In this document: one piece after another, positions 56,819 to 64,000 of the stretch | Layout of the letters: each line of letters begins with the position of its first letter | Position numbering within the stretch: position 1 is the first letter of the stretch | NCBI GenBank assembly: GCA_017467205.1 | Contig: JAFTSQ010000010.1 | Coordinates: 8,729-72,728, forward strand | From: Clostridia bacterium | GTDB taxonomy: Bacteria > Bacillota_A > Clostridia > Oscillospirales > CAG-272 | Direction of reading: 5' to 3' | DNA: 64,000 bases | Notes under the pieces: generated by a model | The model's database searches: none | Told to the model about the DNA's origin: nothing | What the model saw: the letters and a program-made list of their open reading frames with translations, nothing else | Program-made: the position numbers and the translations under genes

Positions 56819-58192
56819 ATGAAATATTATTTAGCTATTGACATTGGTGCGTCGTCGGGACGGCACATTTTAGCGCATCTTGAGGACGGACGGATAGTTA
56901 CCGAGGAAATCTACCGCTTTTCCAACGGTGCGAAGCGCTCGGGCGAGAATCTTAAGTGGGATATCACGCGGCTGTTTTCGGAGATACTGAATGGTCTTAA
57001 AGAGGCGAAGGCGATAGGAAAAATTCCCGAATCGGTCGGTGTGGACACCTGGGGTGTTGACTACGTTTTGCTCGACGAGTGTGACCGCGAGATAGACGGC
57101 GCGTACTGCTACCGCGATGCGCGGACGGAGGCGACTATCCCGACGGTGCACGGTATAATTCCCTTTGAGCGCCTTTACGAGAGGACGGGAATCTCCTTTA
57201 ATTCCTTCAATACGGTATACCAGCTCCTTTGCGACAAGAAAAGTGGGCGAATGGCGAAGGCAAAGAGCCTTTTGATGCTGCCCGACTATTTCCATTTTAA
57301 GCTTACTGGAGAGAAGCGGCAGGAGCACACCAACGCCACCACGACAGGTATGGTCAATGCTGTAACGCACGAGTGGGACGGGGAGATAATTGAGGCACTC
57401 GGATATAAAAAAGAGCTTTTCGGTGCTCTTTCGGAGCCCGGCGACACCGTTGGCTATTTTACTGACGAGATAGCAGAAATGGTTGGCTACCGCGCAAAAG
57501 TTATTCTCCCCGCAACGCACGACACGGCGAGCGCGGTTTTGGCAGCACCGCTTCTTGATATGACACCTTATATTTCAAGCGGTACTTGGTCGCTTCTCGG
57601 AGTTGAGGAGCCTTTTGCGCACACGGACGAGGCGGCGCGCGAGTCGGTCTACTCCAACGAGGGCAGCATACATAACACCTTCCGTTTCCAGAAGAACATA
57701 ATGGGACTTTGGATGATACAGGAGGTTCGCCGCGAGCTTGATGGCGCTTATTCCTTTGCCGAGCTTGCAGAAATGGCGAGAAATAATCCCATTGACGACG
57801 AAATAAACGTTAACGACCACCGCTTCTTTGCACCAAAGAGTATGATAGGTGAGATTGAGAGCGCCGTTGGCAGAAAGCTCTCGGTTGGCGAGTGCGCCTA
57901 TTGCATCTTCAATAATCTCGCAAGAGATTACGCGGAGTCGCTGAAAAAGCTTGAGGAGATGACCGGTAAGGTATACCCCACGCTTAATATTATAGGCGGT
58001 GGAAGCCGCAACACCTTCTTAAACGAGCTCACCGCACGCTACACCGGCAAGCGCATAATTACAGGCCCTACCGAGGGAACGGCTATCGGAAATCTTCTGA
58101 TGCAGCTTATCGGCGACGGAGCTATACCCGATATAGCCTGCGGCAGACAGCTCGTCAGACAATCGTTTGATATAAATGAAGTTATAATATAG
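56819..58192 (+). CDS. rhaB: rhamnulokinase
   Basis: 457 residues from the ATG at 56819 (GGAG upstream); longer frames start too early relative to the promoter. FGGY carbohydrate kinase: AIDIGASSGRHILA, VGVDTWGVDYVLLD, LPATHDTASAVLAAPL, SGTWSLLG and the C-terminal IGGGSRNTFLN. Phosphorylates L-rhamnulose. Confidence 0.94.
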   Translation: MKYYLAIDIGASSGRHILAHLEDGRIVTEEIYRFSNGAKRSGENLKWDITRLFSEILNGLKEAKAIGKIPESVGVDTWGVDYVLLDECDREIDGAYCYRDARTEATIPTVHGIIPFERLYERTGISFNSFNTVYQLLCDKKSGRMAKAKSLLMLPDYFHFKLTGEKRQEHTNATTTGMVNAVTHEWDGEIIEALGYKKELFGALSEPGDTVGYFTDEIAEMVGYRAKVILPATHDTASAVLAAPLLDMTPYISSGTWSLLGVEEPFAHTDEAARESVYSNEGSIHNTFRFQKNIMGLWMIQEVRRELDGAYSFAELAEMARNNPIDDEINVNDHRFFAPKSMIGEIESAVGRKLSVGECAYCIFNNLARDYAESLKKLEEMTGKVYPTLNIIGGGSRNTFLNELTARYTGKRIITGPTEGTAIGNLLMQLIGDGAIPDIACGRQLVRQSFDINEVII

Positions 58193-58247
58193 GAGATTAG
58201 CGTGAAATAACATTCATCGAAACCAACCTTTAATTATTCACGCCCAC

Positions 58248-58306
58248 GAATTTTCGCGATTTGGAACCTTAATCCAAATCGTCGCAAGAGCGACAGGCGA
58301 AAATTC
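58248..58306 (+). ncRNA. predicted three-way-junction RNA between rhaB and rhaD
   Basis: GAATTTTCGC (58248-58257) pairs perfectly with GCGAAAATTC (58297-58306), enclosing hairpins GATTTGGA/TCCAAATC (58258-58265, 58273-58280) and GTCGC-AAGA-GCGAC (58281-58294). No known riboswitch is recognised. Confidence 0.55.
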
Positions 58307-58322
58307 AATTACTATTTGAATG

Positions 58323-58345
58323 GTCGCCATAGGCGACAGAATGGA
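58323..58345 (+). repeat. 5'-UTR hairpin plus RBS cassette (rhaD copy)
   Basis: GTCGCC (58323-58328), ATA, GGCGAC (58332-58337), then AGAATGGAG. Same cassette as at 9577 and, on the minus strand, 3198-3225. Confidence 0.65.
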
Positions 58346-58352
58346 GATTGAT

Positions 58353-59165
58353 ATGAAAAACATTTTTGAAGCGCCTTTCGTTAAGGAAATGCGAGAGGCA
58401 ACCGCTAATATGTACAGACTCGGATGGGACGAGAGAAACGGCGGAAACATCAGCTATATGCTCGATGAGAGTGAGGTTTGTGAGTACATAGACACGACGA
58501 AGGTTATTCGCACCATCCCTACCGGCTTTGATGCGAGCGCGCTTATAGGCAAAATCTTCATCGTTACCGGAACGGGCAAATATTTCAAGAACGTGGATAA
58601 AGACCCCGAAACCAATCTCGGCATCGTCAGAATCGGTGCTGACGGTACGACGGCGGAGCTTCTTTGGGGCTATAAGGACGGGGGCAAATTTACCTCCGAG
58701 TTCCCCGCTCATATGATGAGCCACATTGCAAGGCTTTCTGTTGACCCCGATCACCGCGTCGTTATGCATTCGCACCCGACCTACACTATCGCTATGAACA
58801 CCGTTTGCTCGACGGATGAAAAGGAATTTACGCATAAGCTTTGGCAGTCTAACACCGAGTGTATCGTCGTGTTCCCCGACGGAGTTGGCGTTCTTCCCTG
58901 CATGGTTTGCGGAACTAACGAAATAGGCGAGGCTACCGCCGAGAAGATGAAGACCTTCCGCCTCGTAGTTTGGACCAATCACGGAATATACGGCACGGGT
59001 AAGACTATGGACGAGGCGTTCGGTCTTATCGAAACGGTTGAAAAGACGGCACAGATTTATATGCTCACCCTTGGAAACGTTGTCAACGTGATACCCGATG
59101 AGATACTCAAGGGCCTTGCTGACCTTTGGGGACTTAAGCCGCTCGACGGCGTTCTTAACGTATAA
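58353..59165 (+). CDS. rhaD: rhamnulose-1-phosphate aldolase
   Basis: 270 residues from the ATG at 58353. Class II zinc aldolase: DERNGGNISYML, IVTGTGKYFKN, VVMHSHPTYTIAM with zinc His residues, VVWTNHGIYGTGKT with a third His. Splits rhamnulose-1-phosphate into dihydroxyacetone phosphate and L-lactaldehyde. Confidence 0.95.
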   Translation: MKNIFEAPFVKEMREATANMYRLGWDERNGGNISYMLDESEVCEYIDTTKVIRTIPTGFDASALIGKIFIVTGTGKYFKNVDKDPETNLGIVRIGADGTTAELLWGYKDGGKFTSEFPAHMMSHIARLSVDPDHRVVMHSHPTYTIAMNTVCSTDEKEFTHKLWQSNTECIVVFPDGVGVLPCMVCGTNEIGEATAEKMKTFRLVVWTNHGIYGTGKTMDEAFGLIETVEKTAQIYMLTLGNVVNVIPDEILKGLADLWGLKPLDGVLNV

Positions 59166-59180
59166 GGGAGGATTTCGGTT

Positions 59181-60425
59181 ATGACGAGATATAGTGAAGC
59201 AAAAGGCATTTTTGCAAAATACGGTATTGATACCGAGGCGGCGCTTGCACGCCTTGCAAACATCTCCGTCAGCGTTCATTGCTGGCAGGGCGACGACGTT
59301 ATAGGCTTTGACGGCAGTGATTCGCTTGACGGCGGTATTCAGACGACGGGTAACTACCCCGGCCGCGCAAGAAATTCCGAGGAGCTTTTCGCGGATATCG
59401 AAAGAGCCTTTGCGCTTATGCCCGGAAAGAAGAGGATAAACGTTCACGCCTGCTACGCTCTTCTTGGCAGCGACAAGGGCAAGATAGACCGCGACGAGTA
59501 CGAATATAAACATTTTGAGCCTTGGGTTGCTCTTGCAAAGAAAATCGGTGCTGAGGGTATCGACTTCAATCCCACCTTCTTCGGTCACCCGAAAATGAAG
59601 GACGGCCTTTCCCTCTCCTCCCCCGACGAAGAAACGCGTGCCTTTTGGGTAAGGCACGGCAGAGCCTGCCTCAAGATTGCCGCAGAATTCGGCAAGGCGA
59701 TGGGCTCGCCCTCGCTCGTTAACATCTGGATTCCCGACGGATACAAGGATATCCCCGCGGACAGACTCACGCCGAGGCTTCGCCTCAAGAAATCTCTCGA
59801 CGAGATGCTCGAGGGCTACGACAAGGAATGGGTTATTCCGGCGGTCGAGAGCAAGGTATTCGGTATCGGTATCGAGAGCTACACCGTGGGAAATAACGAG
59901 TTTTATCAGAACTATGCGGCAAAGGCGGGCATCTGCTGCCTGCTTGACACAGGTCACTACCATCCGACCGAGGTCGTTTCGGATAAGATATCCTCTCTTC
60001 TCGCCTTTTACGACAAGGTTGCTCTGCACGTTTCGCGCCCTGTAAGATGGGATAGCGACCACGTCGTTATCCTTGACGACGAGCTTCGCGAGATAGCAAA
60101 GGAGATTGTCCGCAACAATGCTGACGAGCGCGTGATAATCGGTCTTGACTACTTTGATGCGAGCATCAACCGCCTCTCTGCTTGGGTGACGGGTGTGCGC
60201 TCTATGCAAAAGGCGCTTCTCTCGGCGCTCCTTATGCCCCACGAGGAGCTTAAGGCACTGCAAAACGAGGCTAACTTCACCAAGATAATGTACCTTAACG
60301 AGAAATTCAAGCTTATGCCCTGCGGCGACGTTTGGGAGGAATACCTCTCGCGTCAGGGTCTTTCGGACGATTGGTTCGAGGACGTCGAGAAATTTGAAAA
60401 AGAAGTTATTGCAAAGAGAAAATAA
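59181..60425 (+). CDS. rhaA: L-rhamnose isomerase
   Basis: 414 residues. HCWQGDDVIGFDGSDSLDGG, INVHACYALLG, DFNPTFFGHPKMKDGLSLS, WIPDGYKDIPADRL and CCLLDTGHYHPTE match RhaA with its Mn/Zn ligands. Converts L-rhamnose to L-rhamnulose. The order rhaB-rhaD-rhaA is complete for entry into central metabolism, but no transporter or lactaldehyde reductase follows. Confidence 0.96.
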   Translation: MTRYSEAKGIFAKYGIDTEAALARLANISVSVHCWQGDDVIGFDGSDSLDGGIQTTGNYPGRARNSEELFADIERAFALMPGKKRINVHACYALLGSDKGKIDRDEYEYKHFEPWVALAKKIGAEGIDFNPTFFGHPKMKDGLSLSSPDEETRAFWVRHGRACLKIAAEFGKAMGSPSLVNIWIPDGYKDIPADRLTPRLRLKKSLDEMLEGYDKEWVIPAVESKVFGIGIESYTVGNNEFYQNYAAKAGICCLLDTGHYHPTEVVSDKISSLLAFYDKVALHVSRPVRWDSDHVVILDDELREIAKEIVRNNADERVIIGLDYFDASINRLSAWVTGVRSMQKALLSALLMPHEELKALQNEANFTKIMYLNEKFKLMPCGDVWEEYLSRQGLSDDWFEDVEKFEKEVIAKRK

Positions 60426-60429
60426 AGAC

Positions 60430-60472
60430 AAAACCTCGGGTGGTGAGCATTTTGCTCACCACCCGAGGTTTT
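60430..60472 (+). terminator. terminator of the rhamnose operon
   Basis: A 20-bp inverted repeat centred on TTT, AAAACCTCGGGTGGTGAGCA with its complement, ending in GGTTTT. Confidence 0.92.
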
Positions 60473-60488
60473 GATATAGAAAAAACTA

Positions 60489-60517
60489 TTTACAAAAGTG
60501 AAAATGCGTGATATAAT
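60489..60517 (+). promoter_or_regulatory. promoter of the large stem-loop RNA
   Basis: TTTACA (60489-60494), 17 nt, TATAAT (60512-60517). The expected start is at or next to 60524, the first base of the palindrome. Confidence 0.75.
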
Positions 60518-60523
60518 AGAAAT

Positions 60524-60686
60524 GCCAAACAAAACCAAATATCATTTTTAGGATAAACGCCCTATTTTTATAGGGGGTTTTATACCCTTTTTCATTTTTA
60601 TATACAAGTCGGATATAATAAGGCAAAAGCGCTTATTCCACTGACTTGTATATGGTGTTTATCCGTAATAGTTGGTTTTGTTTGGC
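60524..60686 (+). ncRNA. 163-nt near-complete stem-loop, candidate structured RNA or small mobile element
   Basis: Three nested inverted repeats: GCCAAACAAAACCAA (60524-60538) with 60672-60686, 15 bp perfect; GGATAAACGCC (60551-60561) with GGTGTTTATCC (60654-60664), one G-T pair; ATATACAAGTC (60600-60610) with GACTTGTATAT (60643-60653), 11 bp perfect. Small hairpins CCTATTTTTATAGG and GGGTTTTATACCC branch from the left arm, and AATAAG/CTTATT caps the tip. A promoter positions the transcript's 5' end in the basal helix. No known family recognised; no U-tailed terminator follows. Confidence 0.7.
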
Positions 60687-60769
60687 GACAATTGGAGTTG
60701 GCGTTTTTCGGTGCGGTGACTTCGGTTGCCGCACTTTTTGATTTTTACAAAAAAGAAAGGACAAATCTA

Positions 60770-61420
60770 ATGAATTACTCAACACTGCTAAAAAACCTGC
60801 TTGCAGAAGTCAAATCACTCAACCGGTACAAAGAGATAAAAAAGCCGTTTAACATCTTGGCGTTTATAGCTGTTTTTCCGTTTGTTACAGCTTCATTTTT
60901 TATCTCTGTTTTTTACATTATATTTGATTTTATCTTCAACGGCATAGCATCCTGCGCAAGATACCTCGAAAAATGGGTAGATGAGAAAAAGAAAGACATA
61001 CATCCCGCATCCGAGGCTGTCCTCTTCTTCATTACGATGCCGACTATATTCTTCTTCAACGTTTTGCTTTCCGGCTTCGCGCTCTTCTATTACTTTACTT
61101 GGTTCGTTTTGCAAATAAATCTATTTATAGCAACTCTCGGCGGAACAAGATGGCAACCGTACATTTCCAATGCGGAGTTTGCGAAAGAAAATGAGTTTGT
61201 CATTGAAACAAGTGAGATGGCATCTCTCGTTTTTTCGGTCGTCGCTTTCGGCTTATTTGTAATCTTTGTTATAATCAGCGTATTCAATTTAGAACTCGGA
61301 GCAACGCTTATTGCGTTATATAACCTCGGCATTTTAATTTCAGTGCCCTTGATTTTCAAAAAAATGAAGGTAAAGTCTTCGGATTTCGAGAGCGCGATTG
61401 ACGCTCCCGGTCAGCAATAA
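60770..61420 (+). CDS. integral membrane protein of unknown function
   Basis: 216 residues from the ATG at 60770, which has AAAGGA upstream; in-frame codons before it fall in the stem-loop region. Hydrophobic stretches (FNILAFIAVFPFVTASFFIS, AVLFFITMPTIFFFNVLLSG, SLVFSVVAFGLFVIFVIISV, LGATLIALYNLGILISVPLI) suggest at least four TM segments with a helical cytosolic start. I do not recognise the family. It lies downstream of the structured RNA, which could be its leader. Confidence 0.7.
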   Translation: MNYSTLLKNLLAEVKSLNRYKEIKKPFNILAFIAVFPFVTASFFISVFYIIFDFIFNGIASCARYLEKWVDEKKKDIHPASEAVLFFITMPTIFFFNVLLSGFALFYYFTWFVLQINLFIATLGGTRWQPYISNAEFAKENEFVIETSEMASLVFSVVAFGLFVIFVIISVFNLELGATLIALYNLGILISVPLIFKKMKVKSSDFESAIDAPGQQ

Positions 61421-61449
61421 TCATAGCCGTAGACCGAAATATCGGCGTG

Positions 61450-61500
61450 ATAAAAGAGCAGCGAGTTGCAAAATGCAGCTCGCTGCTCTTTTATGATTTT
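61450..61500 (+). terminator. terminator of the membrane protein gene
   Basis: ATAAAAGAGCAGCGAG pairs with CTCGCTGCTCTTTTAT, followed by GATTTTT. Confidence 0.9.
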
Positions 61501-61507
61501 TCAAATA

Positions 61508-61536
61508 TTGACACAAGCGACTTTTGTTGATATAAT
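61508..61536 (+). promoter_or_regulatory. promoter of the homocysteine methyltransferase gene
   Basis: TTGACA (61508-61513), 17 nt, TATAAT (61531-61536): full consensus. It fixes the transcription start after an apparent TTG start at 61536, supporting the ATG at 61572. Confidence 0.92.
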
Positions 61537-61571
61537 TGAAGCGAGAAAATGCGCGGAGGAGCGTGGGAATT

Positions 61572-62723
61572 ATGCTTTCACTCGGAAAGAAAATAATGAT
61601 TTTTGACGGCGGTATGGGTAGCGAGCTGGTAAAGACGGGTATACCACACAGAATCCCCGAGGATTTGAACATAACGCACCCCGACGTTATCAAGGAAATC
61701 CATAAAAGCTACGCCGATGCCGATTTCATAACGACTAACACCTTTGGTCTTAACAAATTCAAGTACAAGGGCGACTATGCTATTCCGCTCGTTGCGCAAA
61801 AGGCGATAGAAAACGCTCGCGCGGCAGGCAAAAGGGTGTTCTTTGATATTGGGCCTACGGGGCTGCTCTTAAAGCCGTTCGGCACACTCGACTTTGACGA
61901 TGCGTACGAGGCGTTCCGCGAGGTCGTTCTCGCATCAAGAGAGGCAACCGACGGATACATCGTGGAAACCTTTTCCGACCTATACGAGCTCAAGGCGGCA
62001 CTCCTTGCCATAAAGGAAAATTCGGATAAGCCGGTGTTTGCAACTATGACCTTTGACAAGAGCGGGCGCACTCTTACGGGAACGACGCCCGAGATTATGG
62101 TCGCTTTTCTTGAAGAGGTCGGCGTTGATGCGCTCGGCGTCAACTGCTCGCTCGGCCCGAAGGAGCTCTCGGGCGTTGTGTCACGCATTATAAAAGCCGC
62201 TCACACACCCGTAATCGTTCAGCCTAACAGAGGTCTGCCACGCCTTGTTGACGGCGTGTCGGTCTACGACCTCTCGGTAGAGGATTTTTCAGCGTGTGCC
62301 TATGAATTTGCAAAAATGGGCGTTAGCGTCCTTGGCGGCTGCTGCGGCACTTCCCCGAGCTTTATTTCAGCAATTGCGAAATTCAAGGATATGGACGTGT
62401 TGCCCTTAAAGAATCCAAGGCTTGCCGCCGCTATTTCCTATTCGAAATACGTGGAAATAACAGCTGACACTAAATTTGAATCTCTCGTTTTAGACGGCTC
62501 TGTGACCGAGGACGATGCCGAGGATTTAGCCTACGAGGTGCTTGATTTGGTAGATGACGGCGCTGACGTTGTAAGCCTTGTGCCAGAGGGTGTTACGCCC
62601 GCAACGCTCAAGGCGCTGATAGAAAAAGTGCAGGAGCTCTCAAACATGCCGCTCCGCCTCGACTGCGAGGACGAGGACTTGCAAAAATGCTTCAAGCGCT
62701 ATTATAACGGCGTGGCGGGATAA
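61572..62723 (+). CDS. homocysteine S-methyltransferase family protein with truncated pterin domain
   Basis: 383 residues from the ATG at 61572 (GGAGGAG 11 nt upstream). The Hcy barrel (about 1-285) has IFDGGMGSELVKTG, FITTNTFGLNKF, and zinc Cys in GVNCSLGP and GGCCGTSP. The remaining ~95 residues (LVLDGSVTEDDAEDLAYEVL, DDGADVVSLVPEGV, MPLRLDCEDEDLQKCFKRYY) match the first part of the pterin-binding domain of MetH but stop before its active-site core, and no B12 domain follows. It may transfer methyl groups from a corrinoid partner encoded elsewhere, or be a stand-alone methyltransferase. Confidence 0.85.
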   Translation: MLSLGKKIMIFDGGMGSELVKTGIPHRIPEDLNITHPDVIKEIHKSYADADFITTNTFGLNKFKYKGDYAIPLVAQKAIENARAAGKRVFFDIGPTGLLLKPFGTLDFDDAYEAFREVVLASREATDGYIVETFSDLYELKAALLAIKENSDKPVFATMTFDKSGRTLTGTTPEIMVAFLEEVGVDALGVNCSLGPKELSGVVSRIIKAAHTPVIVQPNRGLPRLVDGVSVYDLSVEDFSACAYEFAKMGVSVLGGCCGTSPSFISAIAKFKDMDVLPLKNPRLAAAISYSKYVEITADTKFESLVLDGSVTEDDAEDLAYEVLDLVDDGADVVSLVPEGVTPATLKALIEKVQELSNMPLRLDCEDEDLQKCFKRYYNGVAG

Positions 62724-62734
62724 TTGGTGCGCCT

Positions 62735-62880
62735 GCTTTATCGCAGGTGTGCCAACTATATTCGCCTTTGGCGAGTGTTATGCACAAGTGCGTGATATTT
62801 GCTTCGCAAGTGATATGCGCTTCGCGCGCTGGAAGTTACGAGGCGAATAGAATATCACTGCGACCGACGGGAGCAATATC
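62735..62880. repeat. hairpin-rich repeat block resembling 3643-3790
   Basis: TTGGTGCGCCTGC pairs with GCAGGTGTGCCAA, then TATTCGCC/GGCGAATA, TGCTTCGCA and GCGCTTCGCGC are separated by GTGATAT spacers, with AATATCACTG copies at the end. The style (short hairpin, TATCA-type linker) matches the first array, but no four-helix-bundle gene follows. Confidence 0.55.
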
Positions 62881-62953
62881 ACTGATTAATTTTCATTACC
62901 GCCCGACAGTACATCGTAAGGCATAACACTATACCTTGCGGGCAAGGCGCACG

Positions 62954-62987
62954 AAAAGGAGTACGAACAAATGTCCGTACTCCTTTT
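62954..62987 (+). terminator. hairpin terminator
   Basis: AAAAGGAGTACG (62954-62965) pairs with CGTACTCCTTTT (62976-62987), then GATTTT. It lies 230 nt after the nearest stop. Confidence 0.75.
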
Positions 62988-63010
62988 GATTTTCGTATGG
63001 TTTGCCCCTG

Positions 63011-63118
63011 CGTGTCATCTTGAGCGGAGTCCGTCCGAGATTCCACCTTCGCTTTGCTCGGTGCTGCTTCGCAGTTCGACTTCGCTACGCTTCGCTCAGA
63101 ATGACACGGACGGACGCA
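63011..63118. repeat. inverted repeat of the TGTCATCTTGAGCG type
   Basis: CGTGTCATCTTGAGCG (63011-63026) and its near-complement CGCTCAGAATGACACG (63093-63108) bracket GCTTCG-rich sequence; flanking CGTCCG and CGGACG extend the stem. This kind of dispersed palindrome is frequent in intergenic regions of gut Firmicutes genomes. Confidence 0.6.
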
Positions 63119-63340
63119 GTCGAAACCCTATGGGCGAACGGCAAAGCCGTTCGGATCTTGCAAGGATGTTAAGCTTTATGGAAGGTGCCTCACGGAATCC
63201 GTCTTTTTGCGTATATTATTTGAACTGTTTTTTGAATAGGAAGATTTTGGATAAGATGGGGCGTTCCGACCGAAGCAATAGTTCCCAATTGCGAGCTTGT
63301 TGGAAAACGGCACATATTGCCAAAAGAGTTCATTCAAAAA

Positions 63341-63412
63341 TTACTTGCTCGCCTCTTCGATAGCAACCGCAACCGCTACTGTCATTCCGACCATAGGGTT
63401 GTTACCTGCTCC
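63341..63412 (-). pseudogene. orphaned C-terminal fragment of a second GGGtGRT gene
   Basis: The minus strand encodes 23 residues plus stop identical to the C-terminus of the intact gene at 63598 (GAGNNPMVGMTVAVAVAIEE, then ASK). About 18 of 69 bases differ, all synonymous. Before the Gly the similarity stops after one residue. This indicates an old paralogue kept by selection that later lost its 5' part. Confidence 0.85.
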
Positions 63413-63557
63413 AGATAATCGACGCAGAGCGAGTCTGCAAGCTTGCTTGTAAGCGAGCCGAGGACGATCGCTCCACTAGCGTTGTGTGCAGCACAACAAG
63501 GTGCGTAGCACCAACATCAAGCACAGCGCAGATGGGGCGAGTAGGAGCATAAGCCCA
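63413..63557. other. hairpin-rich spacer after the pseudogene
   Basis: Small hairpins GTTGTG/CACAAC, GGTGC/GCACC and GCAAGCTTGC, no coding signal. It separates the orphan tail from the terminator of the intact gene. Confidence 0.5.
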
Positions 63558-63560
63558 TCA

Positions 63561-63590
63561 AAAAGAGGTCAAGCGAACTTGACCTCTTAA
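63561..63590 (-). terminator. terminator of the GGGtGRT gene
   Basis: AAGAGGTCAAG (63563-63573), CGAA, CTTGACCTCTT (63578-63588); read on the minus strand it is followed by a T tract. Confidence 0.85.
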
Positions 63591-63597
63591 TAAAAAC

Positions 63598-64000
63598 TTA
63601 CTTAGAAGCTTCCTCTATGGCAACCGCAACAGCAACAGTCATACCAACCATGGGGTTATTTCCGGCGCCGATCAAGCCCATCATCTCTACGTGCGCGGGA
63701 ACGGAGGAAGAACCTGCGAACTGCGCGTCACCGTGCATTCTACCCATAGTGTCGGTCATACCGTAGGAAGCAGGACCTGCCGCCATATTGTCGGGGTGGA
63801 GGGTTCTGCCCGTTCCGCCGCCCGAAGCAACAGAGAAATACTGCTTGCCGTTCTCGTTACACCACTTCTTGTAGGTTCCTGCAACGGGGTGCTGGAATCT
63901 GGTGGGGTTGGTGGAGTTACCGGTGATAGAAACGCCGACGTTCTCCATTCTCATGATCGCAACACCCTCCGGAACACTGTCAGAGCCGTAGCACTTGACC
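63598..64000 (-). CDS. GGGtGRT protein, 5' part beyond window
   Basis: The frame is open from the right edge to TAA at 63598-63600, giving 134 codons. It contains ASGGGTGRTLHPDNMAAGPA, the motif that names the GGGtGRT family, and ends GMTVAVAVAIEEASK. The family is widespread in anaerobes and has no established function that I know of. An ATG at 63952-63954 is internal, since the frame and similarity continue upstream (CYGSDSVPEGVAIMRM). Confidence 0.9.
   Translation of the reverse strand, partial: VKCYGSDSVPEGVAIMRMENVGVSITGNSTNPTRFQHPVAGTYKKWCNENGKQYFSVASGGGTGRTLHPDNMAAGPASYGMTDTMGRMHGDAQFAGSSSVPAHVEMMGLIGAGNNPMVGMTVAVAVAIEEASK

Noticed and set aside
60524..60686. Known riboswitch or 6S RNA
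   Set aside because: No consensus core of a riboswitch class that I know was seen; a 6S-like rod shape is possible but sequence evidence is lacking, so it is reported as unassigned.
62971..63363. Open frame of 130 codons on the plus strand
   Set aside because: It runs through an inverted repeat and the antisense of the GGGtGRT tail, with no RBS or recognisable domain.

Overview
The window looks like chromosomal DNA of an uncultured gut anaerobe of the Bacillota, class Clostridia. The reasons are dense housekeeping gene order typical of that class (miaB-ylbF-mutS-mutL), many near-perfect sigma-A promoters (TTGACA, 17 nt, TATAAT), U-tailed hairpin terminators, a T-box leader, a short archaeal/eukaryote-type prolyl-tRNA synthetase, a split HisG/HisZ enzyme, and genes for host or diet glycans (heparinase-like lyases, rhamnose). 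No assignment below class is attempted. All identifications come from reading translated sequence and recalling families; no search was run.

Layout. 1-3.2 kb: two tandem heparinase II/III-like genes, the first cut by the window edge. 3.5-16 kb: an accessory stretch beginning at tRNA-Leu(GAG), with a palindromic hairpin array, a four-helix-bundle protein, several zinc-ribbon/TPR proteins, two lipoprotein serpins, an XRE regulator with an acidic partner, and a 1123-residue membrane protein joining zinc ribbon, TIR domain, helical repeats, transmembrane segments and GLUG-like repeats. 16-24 kb: arginine operon argGHCJBDF, in which argG carries an in-frame TGA. 24-31.7 kb: a nearly complete histidine operon (yerC-hisZ-G-D-C-B-H-A-F-IE) on the opposite strand, meeting argF at a shared terminator. 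32-36 kb: an aspartate aminotransferase, proS and a degenerate biotin-ligase homologue. 35.9-37.1 kb: a compact four-gene operon around a DUF3990 ADP-ribosyltransferase-like protein, resembling a toxin-antitoxin locus. 37.2-40.6 kb: T-box-controlled serC-serA followed by a PHP histidinol phosphatase that supplies the step missing from the his operon. 40.8-51 kb: reverse-strand run AraC-dxs-miaB-ylbF-mutS-mutL-tgt, with mutS interrupted by an in-frame TAG. 51.2-55 kb: four-gene operon of two xylose-isomerase-like TIM barrels and two Gfo/Idh/MocA oxidoreductases, divergent from the AraC gene. 55-60.4 kb: aldose epimerase, DeoR regulator and rhaB-rhaD-rhaA. 60.5-64 kb: a very large stem-loop transcribed from its own promoter, a membrane protein, a homocysteine methyltransferase with a truncated pterin domain, a repeat-rich gap containing the orphaned tail of a GGGtGRT gene, and the intact GGGtGRT gene running off the window.

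The most notable observations are the two disrupted housekeeping genes (argG, mutS), the TIR membrane protein with receptor-like architecture, the DUF3990 operon, the 163-nt stem-loop at 60524-60686, the 5'-UTR hairpin/ribosome-binding-site cassette shared by three unrelated genes, and the decayed second GGGtGRT copy.
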